A program made the position numbers and the translations under genes. Positions 37,086-45,339 of a stretch of DNA of 61,066 bases are shown here, piece after piece. A model generated the notes under the pieces. That model did not search any database and was not told the DNA's origin. It saw only the letters and a program-made list of their open reading frames with translations. The DNA is taken from contig CAMLIF010000010.1 of assembly GCA_946479985.1 (NCBI GenBank), positions 1 to 61,066 on the forward strand, in the 5' to 3' direction. Each line of letters opens with the position of its first letter. Positions within the stretch are counted from its first letter, which is position 1. The DNA is from an uncultured Flavobacteriales bacterium. Its GTDB lineage: Bacteria > Bacteroidota > Bacteroidia > Flavobacteriales > Crocinitomicaceae.

Positions 37086-37727
37086 AATTTTAAAGTCAAT
37101 AATTCCCTATCACGATTACCTGTGTAATCGCGGTTTTTATAGTGCGTTTGTAAAACATTTTGTTTCCCCTCCGTATGAAATCGTTTTAGAAGTCATTCTC
37201 TAAAAATCGACGTATGTTCCTTAAAAGGGGCATACAAAAATTGTCAAAAAAACTACTTCTCGCAATTAAAGAAATTCACAATACGGGGAGGTTTTCAACA
37301 AGCCAATTCAGAAATCCTTTAACACGAACACTTAGCGGGTTTATCAACATAGTCATCAAAGATATTCACAGTCCGTATTCTATTGTTTGTCGAAGAATAT
37401 GCTATATTCATCTTAACCCCAGCAAACACTTGCAAATGAACGTCTTTAGTGAAATCTTCCAGAAAGTTACGCCATTTTATTGCTATTGTCAAATAGTATT
37501 TGTACAGGCTTTTCAACATCTCTTTGTGAATTTCATTACGCGCAATTTGCAGGAACCATAAACGCTAAAAAACTGCTGAAATTGATCTTTCGATTTTAAC
37601 ATTTGAGAGTGGATTCAACGCTTCGTTCGTCGGGAAAAATAGCCAGTTCATCTAGAGAAGTGAACCAATCTTCTATTTTGGAAATTTTTGATCATTTTTT
37701 TAATTTCTTTTCGAAAAATCTTCTGCT
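37086..37727. other. Gene-free region upstream of nrdB and comF-like gene (about 640 bp)
   Basis: This divergent spacer should hold the nrdB promoter/leader and the ComF promoter. A hairpin with 7-bp arms CGATTAC / GTAATCG (37113-37130) lies in the nrdB leader, about 37 bases upstream of its ATG. TATTTTGG about 50 bases before the ComF ATG is a weak -7 candidate. I see no NrdR-box pair and no convincing gene; the open frame at 37214-37561 has low-complexity composition without family features. Confidence 0.5.
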
Positions 37728-38441
37728 ATGCAACTTTCTCGTAATGGAATAAAAAATCTGAAAAACGATCTGCTCCAACTAATCTATCCGCAAAACTGCT
37801 ACGGCTGCAACATGGAACTAGTGGGATCGAAAGCCGGGATATGCCCTGTTTGCGCAATTGATCTGGAATACACCTTGTTTGAGAACTACCGGGAAGCGTC
37901 TCAACTTGACAAACTGTTCTGGGGAAGAGTTCACCTGGAAGGTACTTTTGCCCTGCTCTACTTCTCGAAAACAGGCGTTTCACAACAAATCCTGCATCAG
38001 CTGAAATACAATTCCAGGAAAGACCTTGGGTTTTATTATGGCTCCGAAATTGGAAAGCGGATATTAAAAATGGATGCATTTAAAGATGTCACAGGATTGA
38101 TTCCCGTTCCGCTGCATCCAAAGAAACAATTCATCCGCGGCTACAACCAGGCAACAGAAATTGCCAAAGGAGTGGCAGAAGCGACTTCTCTTCCAATAAG
38201 AACAGATCTGTTGAAGCGAACGATTTTCTCAGAAAGTCAAACTAAGAAAGGACAACTTTCGCGCTGGGATACGATGCAGAACATTTTCAGTTCTTCAAAA
38301 AAAGGAAAAGAAACCGGGCATTTTGTTTTAATCGATGACGTAATAACAACTGGGGCCACACTGGAAGTCTGCATTCGTGAGTTACAGAAAAATTTCCCGG
38401 GAATTAAAATTAGCGTGGCTTCGCTTGCGGTAGCACGATAA
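37728..38441 (+). CDS. ComF-family phosphoribosyltransferase-like protein
   Basis: The 237-residue product has an N-terminal zinc ribbon (CYGCNMEL...GICPVCAIDLE, two CxxC pairs) and a type I phosphoribosyltransferase domain with the PRPP loop VLIDDVITTGATLE near residue 200. IPVPLHPKKQFIRGYNQATEIAKG is the ComF signature. ComF proteins are linked to DNA uptake and natural transformation in several bacteria, but whether this one acts in competence is not shown. It is transcribed away from nrdB, and a membrane protein follows 61 bases later. Confidence 0.9.
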   Translation: MQLSRNGIKNLKNDLLQLIYPQNCYGCNMELVGSKAGICPVCAIDLEYTLFENYREASQLDKLFWGRVHLEGTFALLYFSKTGVSQQILHQLKYNSRKDLGFYYGSEIGKRILKMDAFKDVTGLIPVPLHPKKQFIRGYNQATEIAKGVAEATSLPIRTDLLKRTIFSESQTKKGQLSRWDTMQNIFSSSKKGKETGHFVLIDDVITTGATLEVCIRELQKNFPGIKISVASLAVAR

Positions 38442-38502
38442 GTTTGAACGTCAAAAATTGGCAGATCGGGAATAATTTCTATTTTCATTCCAAATTCACC
38501 AA

Positions 38503-39378
38503 ATGAGCATAGAACTATCCAAATCCAATCAGCAATTACTTACCTTGATTTTAATTCTGCTCAGTATTCCGGTTTTGTATGAATTATATGAGATTTTCGT
38601 AGTAGAAGGTCGCATTTCACTTGCAAAGTTTGAATCAACTCCGTTCTGGTTGTTTCTGCGACTATCTGTTAATGTTATAATCATTGTTTTACTGGCGCTT
38701 AGAAAACTGAGTGTTCTTCTGTTCATTATAGTTGTAGCAGGTTCCGAATGCATCCGAATGTTATTCAGTTTACGATATTTTGATGATTTAGACTTGAAAT
38801 TCTGGATTTTACAATTGATAAACCTGGCAGGTCTGATTTTGATGATTATACTCCTTAAACGTGAAAACAATAGGTTCTTTAACCTGGAATTCAGCGCGAA
38901 AAACAATGGCTTTGAAAAAACCGCACGTTTAATAAGAATTTTCAATCTTACTTTCCTCTTTACACAGATTATTGAGCTATGTATTACAATCGGAATAGCG
39001 CTTTATTACATGAGTTTCGAGGTCTCTGCTTTCCTGAATAACACTTTTGCTTTATTCCTTATTACGATGGCATTGACCATTTTAGGATTGGTTCGGAAAA
39101 CAAAAATTTCAAATCTGGCATTCCTACTTATATTATCTCTCTTGCTAAATATATTTATAAGCAGTAGCTACGTAATGTTAGCGCCGTTCACTAAAACCTG
39201 GAATGAATACAACAATTTTGAGATTATTTATGGACTTATTATAGATGTCTTCTTGCTTACTTTCGGAATTTTAATGTTCTATATTACAAAAGCTTACTTC
39301 AAAGAAAAAGCCGAATTGAATAATCAATCCGGCTCTGTTTCTAATCTGCCGAACAGCGAGCTGCTCGATGCTCTTTGA
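38503..39378 (+). CDS. Multi-spanning membrane protein, unknown function
   Basis: This 291-residue protein contains about eight hydrophobic helices and short polar loops, with no motif I recognise. The ATG at 38503 begins MSIELSKSNQQLLTLILILL, leading into the first helix. The last 25 residues are polar. Its 3' end contains a hairpin (39309-39334) that looks like the terminator of the convergent gene at 39384, whose stop is only five bases away. Confidence 0.6.
   Translation: MSIELSKSNQQLLTLILILLSIPVLYELYEIFVVEGRISLAKFESTPFWLFLRLSVNVIIIVLLALRKLSVLLFIIVVAGSECIRMLFSLRYFDDLDLKFWILQLINLAGLILMIILLKRENNRFFNLEFSAKNNGFEKTARLIRIFNLTFLFTQIIELCITIGIALYYMSFEVSAFLNNTFALFLITMALTILGLVRKTKISNLAFLLILSLLLNIFISSSYVMLAPFTKTWNEYNNFEIIYGLIIDVFLLTFGILMFYITKAYFKEKAELNNQSGSVSNLPNSELLDAL
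39309..39334 (-). terminator. Terminator of the 39384 gene inside the neighbour's coding end
   Basis: Arms AGCCG / CGGCT and ATTGA / TCAAT pair around an ATAA loop with one mismatch between them. On the minus strand the stem runs into TTTTCTTT, giving a rho-independent terminator. It lies within the last 25 codons of the plus-strand membrane protein. Confidence 0.7.
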
Positions 39379-39383
39379 GAAAC

Positions 39384-39842
39384 CTATTCGTTGTGCGTTT
39401 CTTTGTGAATTGTTGTTCTAACTTTCTCCTGAGTTTCCGTTGACGGATCCATCTCGATTTCCTTCAGTTTCTTGTCGGCCGCTTCTCCGGTAAAGATTTC
39501 TTCGGTTTCTTTCCCGTTGACGTTCTTTTTGATCTTAACGGTTTTAACTCCATCTTCAACTACCACTTCAACATTTTCAGTCGTGGTTTCAGAAGTTATT
39601 GCAGGACTTAAAGTCATAGCTTTCTCCATTTCCGCCAGCTTCAGGTCAACATCAGCACCAGTATAGATTTCCTGTGTAGTTTTTCCATCGGAAACAGAGG
39701 TGATGGTCATAGTTTTTACGCCATTGTTTTCTTCAATTTTTATGTCTTTTTTAACTTCTTTCTTCTCTGTTTTCTGCTCCGTTTGTGCATCTATTGACAG
39801 GGAAACTAGCATTGCACAAGCAATTATGATATATTTTTTCAT
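39384..39842 (-). CDS. Small exported protein with two copies of a GKxTxEIxTGxxADxKL motif
   Basis: The 152-residue product has a signal peptide (MKKYIIIACAMLVSLSIDAQ) and is highly charged. It contains the same unit twice: VKTMTITSVSDGKTTQEIYTG followed by ADVDLKLAEME (about 45-80), and VKTVKIKKNVNGKETEEIFTG followed by EAADKKLKEIE (about 97-131). Each unit looks like two strands followed by a helix. The next gene upstream encodes a lipoprotein with two related units. I do not recognise the family. A periplasmic binding or sensing role would be a guess. TAAGTTTG element just upstream. Confidence 0.75.
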   Translation of the reverse strand: MKKYIIIACAMLVSLSIDAQTEQKTEKKEVKKDIKIEENNGVKTMTITSVSDGKTTQEIYTGADVDLKLAEMEKAMTLSPAITSETTTENVEVVVEDGVKTVKIKKNVNGKETEEIFTGEAADKKLKEIEMDPSTETQEKVRTTIHKETHNE

Positions 39843-39859
39843 CTTTATCTGATTTTAAA

Positions 39860-39867
39860 CAAACTTA
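39860..39867 (-). promoter_or_regulatory. -7 element TAAGTTTG for the 39384 gene
   Basis: This exact TAnnTTTG match lies 17 bases upstream of ATG 39842. No clear -33 box at the expected spacing. Confidence 0.4.
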
Positions 39868-39921
39868 CAACGGAAAATGGTTCTTTCTTATTTGCAATCT
39901 GTTAAATGCAAAAACAGACAA

Positions 39922-40338
39922 TCATTTTTCGGCTTTCAACTCTCTCAGTTTTCTATCAGCTTCGCTGCCGTAATAAACGCTTTTTACCGTTTTTCCATTT
40001 TTCTCTTCTTCTATTGTCAAGGTTTTCTTACCGTTCACATTTTCCATTTTCACCATCCGGCTTTCAGATTCAGGAAGATCCATATCAGGTATTTTCACTG
40101 GTTCAACCGTCTCAATTGGTACTATATCGCTATTATTTTCCTTTAAAAACTGATCGGCTTCTTTTCCTTTATAGGTTTTCGTAGTTGTAATACCATTGTC
40201 AGTTGTTGTAACTGTAGCAACTGTTTCGCCATTAATGGTTTTTGAAGTGATAGTTCGCTCTACATGCGATGAATCGCTCGTTGTGCAACTTATAAGTGAA
40301 ATTATCAGGACAAAAAATCCAATCCAATTCTTTTTCAT
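39922..40338 (-). CDS. Lipoprotein with two related GKxxxxxYxGxEAD motifs
   Basis: The 138-residue product has a lipoprotein signal (MKKNWIGFFVLIISLISC). Two units follow: INGETVATVTTTDNGITTTKTYKG with KEADQFLKEN, and VNGKKTLTIEEEKNGKTVKSVYYG with SEADRKLRELK. These match the two units of the downstream 39384 protein, so the genes are paralogues made of the same building block. The codons before ATG 40338 are ignored because the signal starts there. It has its own consensus promoter, and the downstream paralogue has its own -7 box, 79 bases away. Function unknown. Confidence 0.72.
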   Translation of the reverse strand: MKKNWIGFFVLIISLISCTTSDSSHVERTITSKTINGETVATVTTTDNGITTTKTYKGKEADQFLKENNSDIVPIETVEPVKIPDMDLPESESRMVKMENVNGKKTLTIEEEKNGKTVKSVYYGSEADRKLRELKAEK

Positions 40339-40358
40339 GATTTCCGGGTTTTGTTGAA

Positions 40359-40388
40359 CAAACATACAATCTTCTTACACAGAACAAA
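40359..40388 (-). promoter_or_regulatory. Promoter TTTG-N18-TATGTTTG for the motif-repeat lipoprotein
   Basis: TTTG at 40385-40388 and TATGTTTG at 40359-40366 on the minus strand fit the Bacteroidota consensus. The -7 box is 20 bases from ATG 40338. Confidence 0.6.
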
Positions 40389-40430
40389 AAGAAACTGTTG
40401 TTAACTCCTGTTAAGAGTTTTGAAAATCAC

Positions 40431-41849
40431 TTAAGAAAGCAACACCGTTAGTTTTTCGAATACCGCTTTGATTCGCAGCACATCTTTATCAGTGTTGATT
40501 GTATTATTTGAAACCAGCGGATTATTCAATAATTCATTGATCTTGGTTTGAAGCTGTTTTTCATCCTGATTTACAGCATAAGCATCCGACATATTTTTCA
40601 GTTCAACAGCCCAATGAGCAATCAGGAAGTTTTTCATAAAATCAGTGTATAAAGCTGTATTTTCTGATGCAATCGCATTTGTCTTCTCTTCAATCTTCTG
40701 TGGCGTTCCTTCCGAATAATCAGTATAGGATAAAGTCGCTTTCAGCTGATCAACATTCATTTTCACATCGTTGTTCAACTCAAGATCCACCAGCACAACC
40801 TGTGTTAAGAAGTAATTAATATCGGCCAGCGGAATCTGCAAAACCCCTTCTTTCAAAACCCACGAACTTGCACCGTACACTTGTTTTACATTGAAACAAG
40901 CAGGAATCTGTACACTTAACATTACGTCTTTTCCAATCGGGAAAGCGAGGCTCCCAAACTCATTTACACAGGTTTTCTGAATGTCTTCGTAACGTTCGAT
41001 GTAGTGGAACTGTCCGTGTGTTTTTTCTGAAAGATCACGCAGTAAATCCTGGTGAAGGTCGATTCCGATTCCCATTGTTGTAATACGGACAGAGTTTTTG
41101 GTTTTTGTCTGATACGCCTTAATTAACTCATCCTTCCCTGTTACTCCCACGTTTGTATTTCCATCCGTCAGCAATAAAATAGATTTCGGATGTTCCGCCA
41201 AATCATCATTCATCATTTGATCAATAGCCATATCCAAACCTGAAAGAATATTGGTTCCGCCACGCGTGGTTAGGGACTTTACTTTATTGATAATGTCTGT
41301 CTTTCGGGAACCAAAAAGCTGATACGGTACAAGAACTTCTGCCCGATCATCAAAAAGTGTAATTCCAAAATAATCTGTCGGATACATGCGCTCCAAACTT
41401 GCCAGAATGGCTTCTTTGGCTTTTTCCAGTTTACCGTCGCTCATAGAACCGCTGATATCCAGCACATACATAATTCCGGTTGCTTTTCTGTTTTGCGGGA
41501 TTACTGTGTCGGAGGCTATTCCCAACTGCATCAGGTAATGATTCTGTAAAAGAGGATGCTCTGTAAATTCCGGAGCCAAATTCACTTTTGAACCTTTCGC
41601 CGGCATGGCAATCAGGTGGCGGTGATAATTCAGAATTTCTTCCGGAATAATTCTGTCTGCAAGTAAAACCTTCAATGCTCCGGTGCGGTAAAATTCTTTA
41701 TCTTCTTTCGAGAGATCTTTGTTGTTTACATACGATTCGTAATACTGGCTTTGCAGCATCCCCATGGTTCCGGAAGAGTAGCCGTCCTGTCCAAATGCAT
41801 GGAACAAATAAAACAAGGAACTGAGTACAAGAAGAAATTGCGTTTTCAT
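40431..41849 (-). CDS. Exported von Willebrand factor A domain protein
   Basis: This 472-residue protein has a signal peptide (MKTQFLLVLSSLFYLFHAFGQ). A VWA domain covers about residues 125-300 with a complete metal-ion-dependent adhesion site: LDISGSMSD (DxSxS), a threonine in TRGGTNILSG and LLLTDGNTN. A beta-rich region and a helical end follow. VWA domains bind protein ligands through a divalent metal. No T9SS sorting domain or lipobox is seen, so the protein is probably periplasmic. It lies 44 bases downstream of the adenylate cyclase gene in the same direction, so the two may be co-transcribed. Confidence 0.85.
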   Translation of the reverse strand: MKTQFLLVLSSLFYLFHAFGQDGYSSGTMGMLQSQYYESYVNNKDLSKEDKEFYRTGALKVLLADRIIPEEILNYHRHLIAMPAKGSKVNLAPEFTEHPLLQNHYLMQLGIASDTVIPQNRKATGIMYVLDISGSMSDGKLEKAKEAILASLERMYPTDYFGITLFDDRAEVLVPYQLFGSRKTDIINKVKSLTTRGGTNILSGLDMAIDQMMNDDLAEHPKSILLLTDGNTNVGVTGKDELIKAYQTKTKNSVRITTMGIGIDLHQDLLRDLSEKTHGQFHYIERYEDIQKTCVNEFGSLAFPIGKDVMLSVQIPACFNVKQVYGASSWVLKEGVLQIPLADINYFLTQVVLVDLELNNDVKMNVDQLKATLSYTDYSEGTPQKIEEKTNAIASENTALYTDFMKNFLIAHWAVELKNMSDAYAVNQDEKQLQTKINELLNNPLVSNNTINTDKDVLRIKAVFEKLTVLLS

Positions 41850-41893
41850 AAGAATTTTTTCTTACGATACATACAAGGGGTTGTTTGGTTCAA

Positions 41894-43138
41894 TCAGGTT
41901 TCCACAAAGTACATCTTCAGTTTTCCGCGGTTCTTTGCTTCCAGTTCACCACGATAATGAAAATCGAAATCGTTACCGCAAGCCGCCACAACTGTTTCTG
42001 AAACATTGATTTTTCCTATTTCTCCTGATTGCTCCATTCGTGCAGCAATATTTACTGTATCTCCCCAAACATCGTAAGCAAATTTCTTCGAACCAACAAC
42101 GCCGGCTACAATTGGCCCGGTGTGAAGTCCGATTCTCATTTCGAGCAATTCAGATCCTTTTCCAAATTTTTTGCTCTGGTTCGATTTCACGAATTCCTGG
42201 AAATACAGCGCTGTCTGAACCATGTCGGATGCATGATTTTTATTGGGCTCCGGAGCTCCGGAAACACATAAATATGCATCGCCGATAGTCTTAATTTTTT
42301 CAATCGGATAATGACTGATTATGGCATCGAATCCACGAAAATAATAATCAAGCATGGCAACTACGTCTTCCGGATTGTTTTGCTCAGCAAACGTAGTAAA
42401 TCCTTTAAAATCAGTAAACATTACTGTGACCTCATCATAGTGAAAGGAAGAAGTTTTACCAAATTCTTTCAATTCTTCGGCAACACTAGTAGGCAAAATA
42501 TTCAGTAACAAACTATCTGATTTCTCTTTTTCCGTTTTGATCTCATCATTCTTCACTCTTAAGACCCGTGTGCTTTTTCTTTTTCTCAGGTATTCGAACA
42601 GAATGAAAATCAACGCTAAAAAACCAATTGCCAGAATAAACAACAATTGCTTCTGCTGATTGCTCTCGCGTTCCAGTTTCATAGCAGCACGTTCGTTCTC
42701 CATTTCCAAACGCTGAACGTTCAATTGAGCTCTCAGCTGAGCAGCGCTTAAAGAATCAATTTCAACATTTTTGGCCTTGATTTCTATTTCTCCGGAATCA
42801 ACCTCTGATTTCAGCGATTGAACCGAATCGGTCAATTGATTCGTTCTTGTCATGGAACTTTGACGGTACAGCCTGGTAAACTCCTGGTAATTTTTTAATG
42901 CACTTTTATAATAAACTACGTTGTTCTCCAATTCAGCCAGTTCCAAATGGCATTTCATCTGAAGCGGAATATTCTGTTCTTTTTTGGCCGCGGTTAAGGC
43001 ATCTTCATAGGCTCTGATTGCTTTTTGAGTTCGTCCTTCACGCTTCATTTGGCTTGCCTCAACAAACAAATACTGAGCGCTTTGACCATAAACCAATGCT
43101 GAAACCAGGAACATTATTGCCAAACAAAAGAACTTCAC
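41894..43138 (-). CDS. Adenylate cyclase (class III) with N-terminal TPR-type sensor domain
   Basis: The product has a signal peptide, TPR-like helices (about residues 20-100), a coiled coil, one membrane helix near 200 (LLFILAIGFLALIFILFEYL) and a cytoplasmic class III cyclase domain (about 225-414). Metal-binding and catalytic residues are in MFTDFKGFT, the base-selecting lysine in EKIKTIGDAYLCVSG, and Asp, Asn and Arg in YDVWGDTVNIAARME. The Lys/Asp pair predicts ATP rather than GTP. The frame is open to TTG 43186, but GTG 43138 gives a textbook signal peptide (MKFFCLAIMFLVSALVYGQ) and is preferred. A periplasmic TPR sensor controlling cAMP synthesis is inferred from the layout. Confidence 0.86.
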   Translation of the reverse strand: MKFFCLAIMFLVSALVYGQSAQYLFVEASQMKREGRTQKAIRAYEDALTAAKKEQNIPLQMKCHLELAELENNVVYYKSALKNYQEFTRLYRQSSMTRTNQLTDSVQSLKSEVDSGEIEIKAKNVEIDSLSAAQLRAQLNVQRLEMENERAAMKLERESNQQKQLLFILAIGFLALIFILFEYLRKRKSTRVLRVKNDEIKTEKEKSDSLLLNILPTSVAEELKEFGKTSSFHYDEVTVMFTDFKGFTTFAEQNNPEDVVAMLDYYFRGFDAIISHYPIEKIKTIGDAYLCVSGAPEPNKNHASDMVQTALYFQEFVKSNQSKKFGKGSELLEMRIGLHTGPIVAGVVGSKKFAYDVWGDTVNIAARMEQSGEIGKINVSETVVAACGNDFDFHYRGELEAKNRGKLKMYFVET

Positions 43139-43269
43139 TATAACCGAAATTTTAAGAATGTGTTTGAAGAATCCCGAAGTTACCAATTATCTTCCGATAA
43201 TGGAATCGTTTATTCTGCTCCGAATCAGAATCCGAAGCTTTTCGTTAACTTTAATATCAAATAAAAAGC

Positions 43270-43665
43270 ATGTCGGCAAACGCGCACGGAATTATTCGGG
43301 AAACTCATTATCTCACAACCATTTCAAGTGGTAAAAACACCATTTTAAGTGATGAGCCCATTGCCCATGGCGGAATGGAAAAAGGAATGAATCCATACGA
43401 AATCCTGGCATCTGCGCTAGTAGCCTGTACGTGTGCAACGCTGCGTATGTACATCGACAGAAAACAATGGACGGTTAGCGAAATCAACGTAAACGTTGAA
43501 CTGGAACGGGATACAAAACAAAACATCACCAATATTGAACGAAACATTCTTTTAACGGGCGAATTAAACCCGGAACAACACGAGCGGCTATTGTTCATTG
43601 CAAAATCCTGTCCGGTACACAAGCTGCTAACCGGTTCTATTGAAATACAAACGAAATTGATATAA
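43270..43665 (+). CDS. OsmC/Ohr-family protein
   Basis: This 131-residue protein has the two cysteines of the OsmC family, in LVACTCATLRMY and AKSCPVHKLL, which reduce organic hydroperoxides. YEILASALVACTCATL is the family signature helix. A TAACTTTA box about 18 bases before the ATG is a possible -7 element. It is the first of three genes separated by one and two bases, so it heads a small operon with a GNAT protein and an MpaB-like oxygenase. Confidence 0.9.
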   Translation: MSANAHGIIRETHYLTTISSGKNTILSDEPIAHGGMEKGMNPYEILASALVACTCATLRMYIDRKQWTVSEINVNVELERDTKQNITNIERNILLTGELNPEQHERLLFIAKSCPVHKLLTGSIEIQTKLI

Positions 43666-43666
43666 C

Positions 43667-43957
43667 ATGGAAATTCAACAAATCGACAGAGAAAGTAAAG
43701 GCTTTTTTAAAGCCACAGAAGATAATAAAGAAGCTGGAAGAATGACTTACTCATGGGCAGGCGATGACCGATTTATCATTGATCATACCGAAGTGAATCC
43801 GGAATTTTCAGGAAAGGGAGTTGGACAAAAAATGGTTGAAGCTGCCGTTGCTTATGCCAGGGAAAACAACCTGAAAATCATTCCGCTTTGCCCGTTTGCC
43901 AAGGCGCAGTTCGACCGTCATGCTGACTGGAAAGATGTATTGACCGAAAAGAATTAA
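43667..43957 (+). CDS. Short GNAT N-acetyltransferase-like protein (YidJ/PF14542 type)
   Basis: This 96-residue protein matches the short GNAT-like family: FIIDHTEVNPEFSGKGVGQKMVEAAVAYARE contains the acetyl-CoA loop (GKGVG), and the end IIPLCPFAKAQFDRHADWKDVL is characteristic. The substrate is unknown. It starts one base after the osmC stop and ends two bases before the oxygenase gene, so translation is likely coupled. Confidence 0.88.
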   Translation: MEIQQIDRESKGFFKATEDNKEAGRMTYSWAGDDRFIIDHTEVNPEFSGKGVGQKMVEAAVAYARENNLKIIPLCPFAKAQFDRHADWKDVLTEKN

Positions 43958-43959
43958 TA

Positions 43960-45159
43960 ATGTCACAAAAAAAACCTTTCCGGTTTTTCTATCCGTCGCC
44001 CGGATTTACACGTTACTGGAATGAAGGACGCGGAAAAAAACTTGCTCAAAAAATAGATGGAAGCTTCCCGTCGGAAGAAGAAATTGAAGCTAAAATTCCA
44101 TGGCTTTTTGAGGTAGACGAACTTGCCGACAGAGTAATTAGGGAAGTAATGATTCCGTCTGGCTACCATCAAACCATTCAATGGATTGATCAGGGATTAC
44201 AGGGAAAAGCAGCCGGAATTCCGCAAGTTTTAATCGAATTATTAGCATTCAGCATTGAAATCCCGGAATGGCTTGACCCGAAAAAAACAGAACTCGGAGC
44301 GAAACTGTGCCGACGATCAGGTACCCGCGGATTCATGGTTCTGCGTAATTACTGTTTGATGGGCGGATACGAATCGTCAGCCATAAACAAGCCTTTGATT
44401 TTTACCGGAGCATTGAAAAAGGGCGCCGCAAAACGCACAACCGAAACAACCGATTTTTGGGTAAAGGTTGTTGGCGAAAATGCCCTGGAGGATCCACAAA
44501 CCGGAATCAAAGAATGTATATTAATCCGTTTGATGCACTCCTATGCCCGCGTTTCCATTCTGAATGATCCGAATTGGAAACCGGAAGATTGGGGGAAGCC
44601 TTTGAATCAGTGGGATATGATTGCTACTAACCTGGGGTTCTCATTAGTTTTTCTGGATGGAATCAGATCGCTTGGGGTGAAAGTAAAACCAGAAGAAGCG
44701 GAAGGATTGTTCCATTTGTGGAAATACATAGGGCATTTGTTGGGAATTCCGGCTAATCTTTTGCCTGAAACAGAAGAAGAGGCTATTCGTCAACTTTACG
44801 CCTGGACCATTTCCCAGCCACCGGCTGATGCCGACACAAAAGAATTGGCCAGAGCATTGATGCTTGAACCATATTCCTCCAATTTTCCTCCTAAACTGTG
44901 GCAGAAAAAACGGGTGGTTCAAATTCACCTTGCTTACAACTATTTCTTTCTTGGGGCAGAATCATGCAAAGCAATGGGACTTCCGGTGAAGCGCTGGTCG
45001 ATCTTTCCTTCTATGCTGAAAAACATCACAAAGATTGAGGAATTGTATTTTAGTTCTTCCGAAAAAGCTTTTGAAAAAGGGGTGAAAACAAGAAGAAAAC
45101 AGCAGGTGAAAGTGGCGAAGTTGTACTTGGATGGAACGAAAGACACTTCCGGGCATTAA
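43960..45159 (+). CDS. MpaB/latex-clearing-type oxygenase family protein (DUF2236)
   Basis: This 399-residue protein is helical, with features of the DUF2236/MpaB family, whose studied members are haem-b oxygenases such as latex-clearing protein. Relevant segments are RRSGTRGFMVLRNYCLMGGYES, LIRLMHSYARVSIL (conserved His/Arg) and NQWDMIATNLGFSLVFLDGI. The natural substrate cannot be told from sequence. It is the last gene of the osmC-GNAT operon, so oxidative metabolism is a shared theme. Confidence 0.8.
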   Translation: MSQKKPFRFFYPSPGFTRYWNEGRGKKLAQKIDGSFPSEEEIEAKIPWLFEVDELADRVIREVMIPSGYHQTIQWIDQGLQGKAAGIPQVLIELLAFSIEIPEWLDPKKTELGAKLCRRSGTRGFMVLRNYCLMGGYESSAINKPLIFTGALKKGAAKRTTETTDFWVKVVGENALEDPQTGIKECILIRLMHSYARVSILNDPNWKPEDWGKPLNQWDMIATNLGFSLVFLDGIRSLGVKVKPEEAEGLFHLWKYIGHLLGIPANLLPETEEEAIRQLYAWTISQPPADADTKELARALMLEPYSSNFPPKLWQKKRVVQIHLAYNYFFLGAESCKAMGLPVKRWSIFPSMLKNITKIEELYFSSSEKAFEKGVKTRRKQQVKVAKLYLDGTKDTSGH

Positions 45160-45339
45160 GAACGTATGTTTTTTAATAAATACGGAATAGAGTCTAACGT
45201 ATTGACTATCTAAAAATTACGTTTTATCTGTAAAAAACCGTAGTTCGTCCGATAATTCGCACTTTGTTGCATTTCATGCAGTTACCATTCACCGAAAAAG
45301 TCAGTTTTTATGCCTATCTTGCGCCCCTAACACAGATTA

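Noticed and set aside
37113..37130. Hairpin in the nrdB leader as a riboswitch or NrdR site
   Set aside because: Only a 7-bp stem with a 4-base loop is present. It has no conserved riboswitch core, and no paired NrdR-type boxes are seen.
37214..37561. Open frame of 115 codons in the spacer upstream of the ComF gene
   Set aside because: No signal, motif or family resemblance, no promoter, and the complementary strand is also open. It looks like chance in a divergent regulatory spacer.
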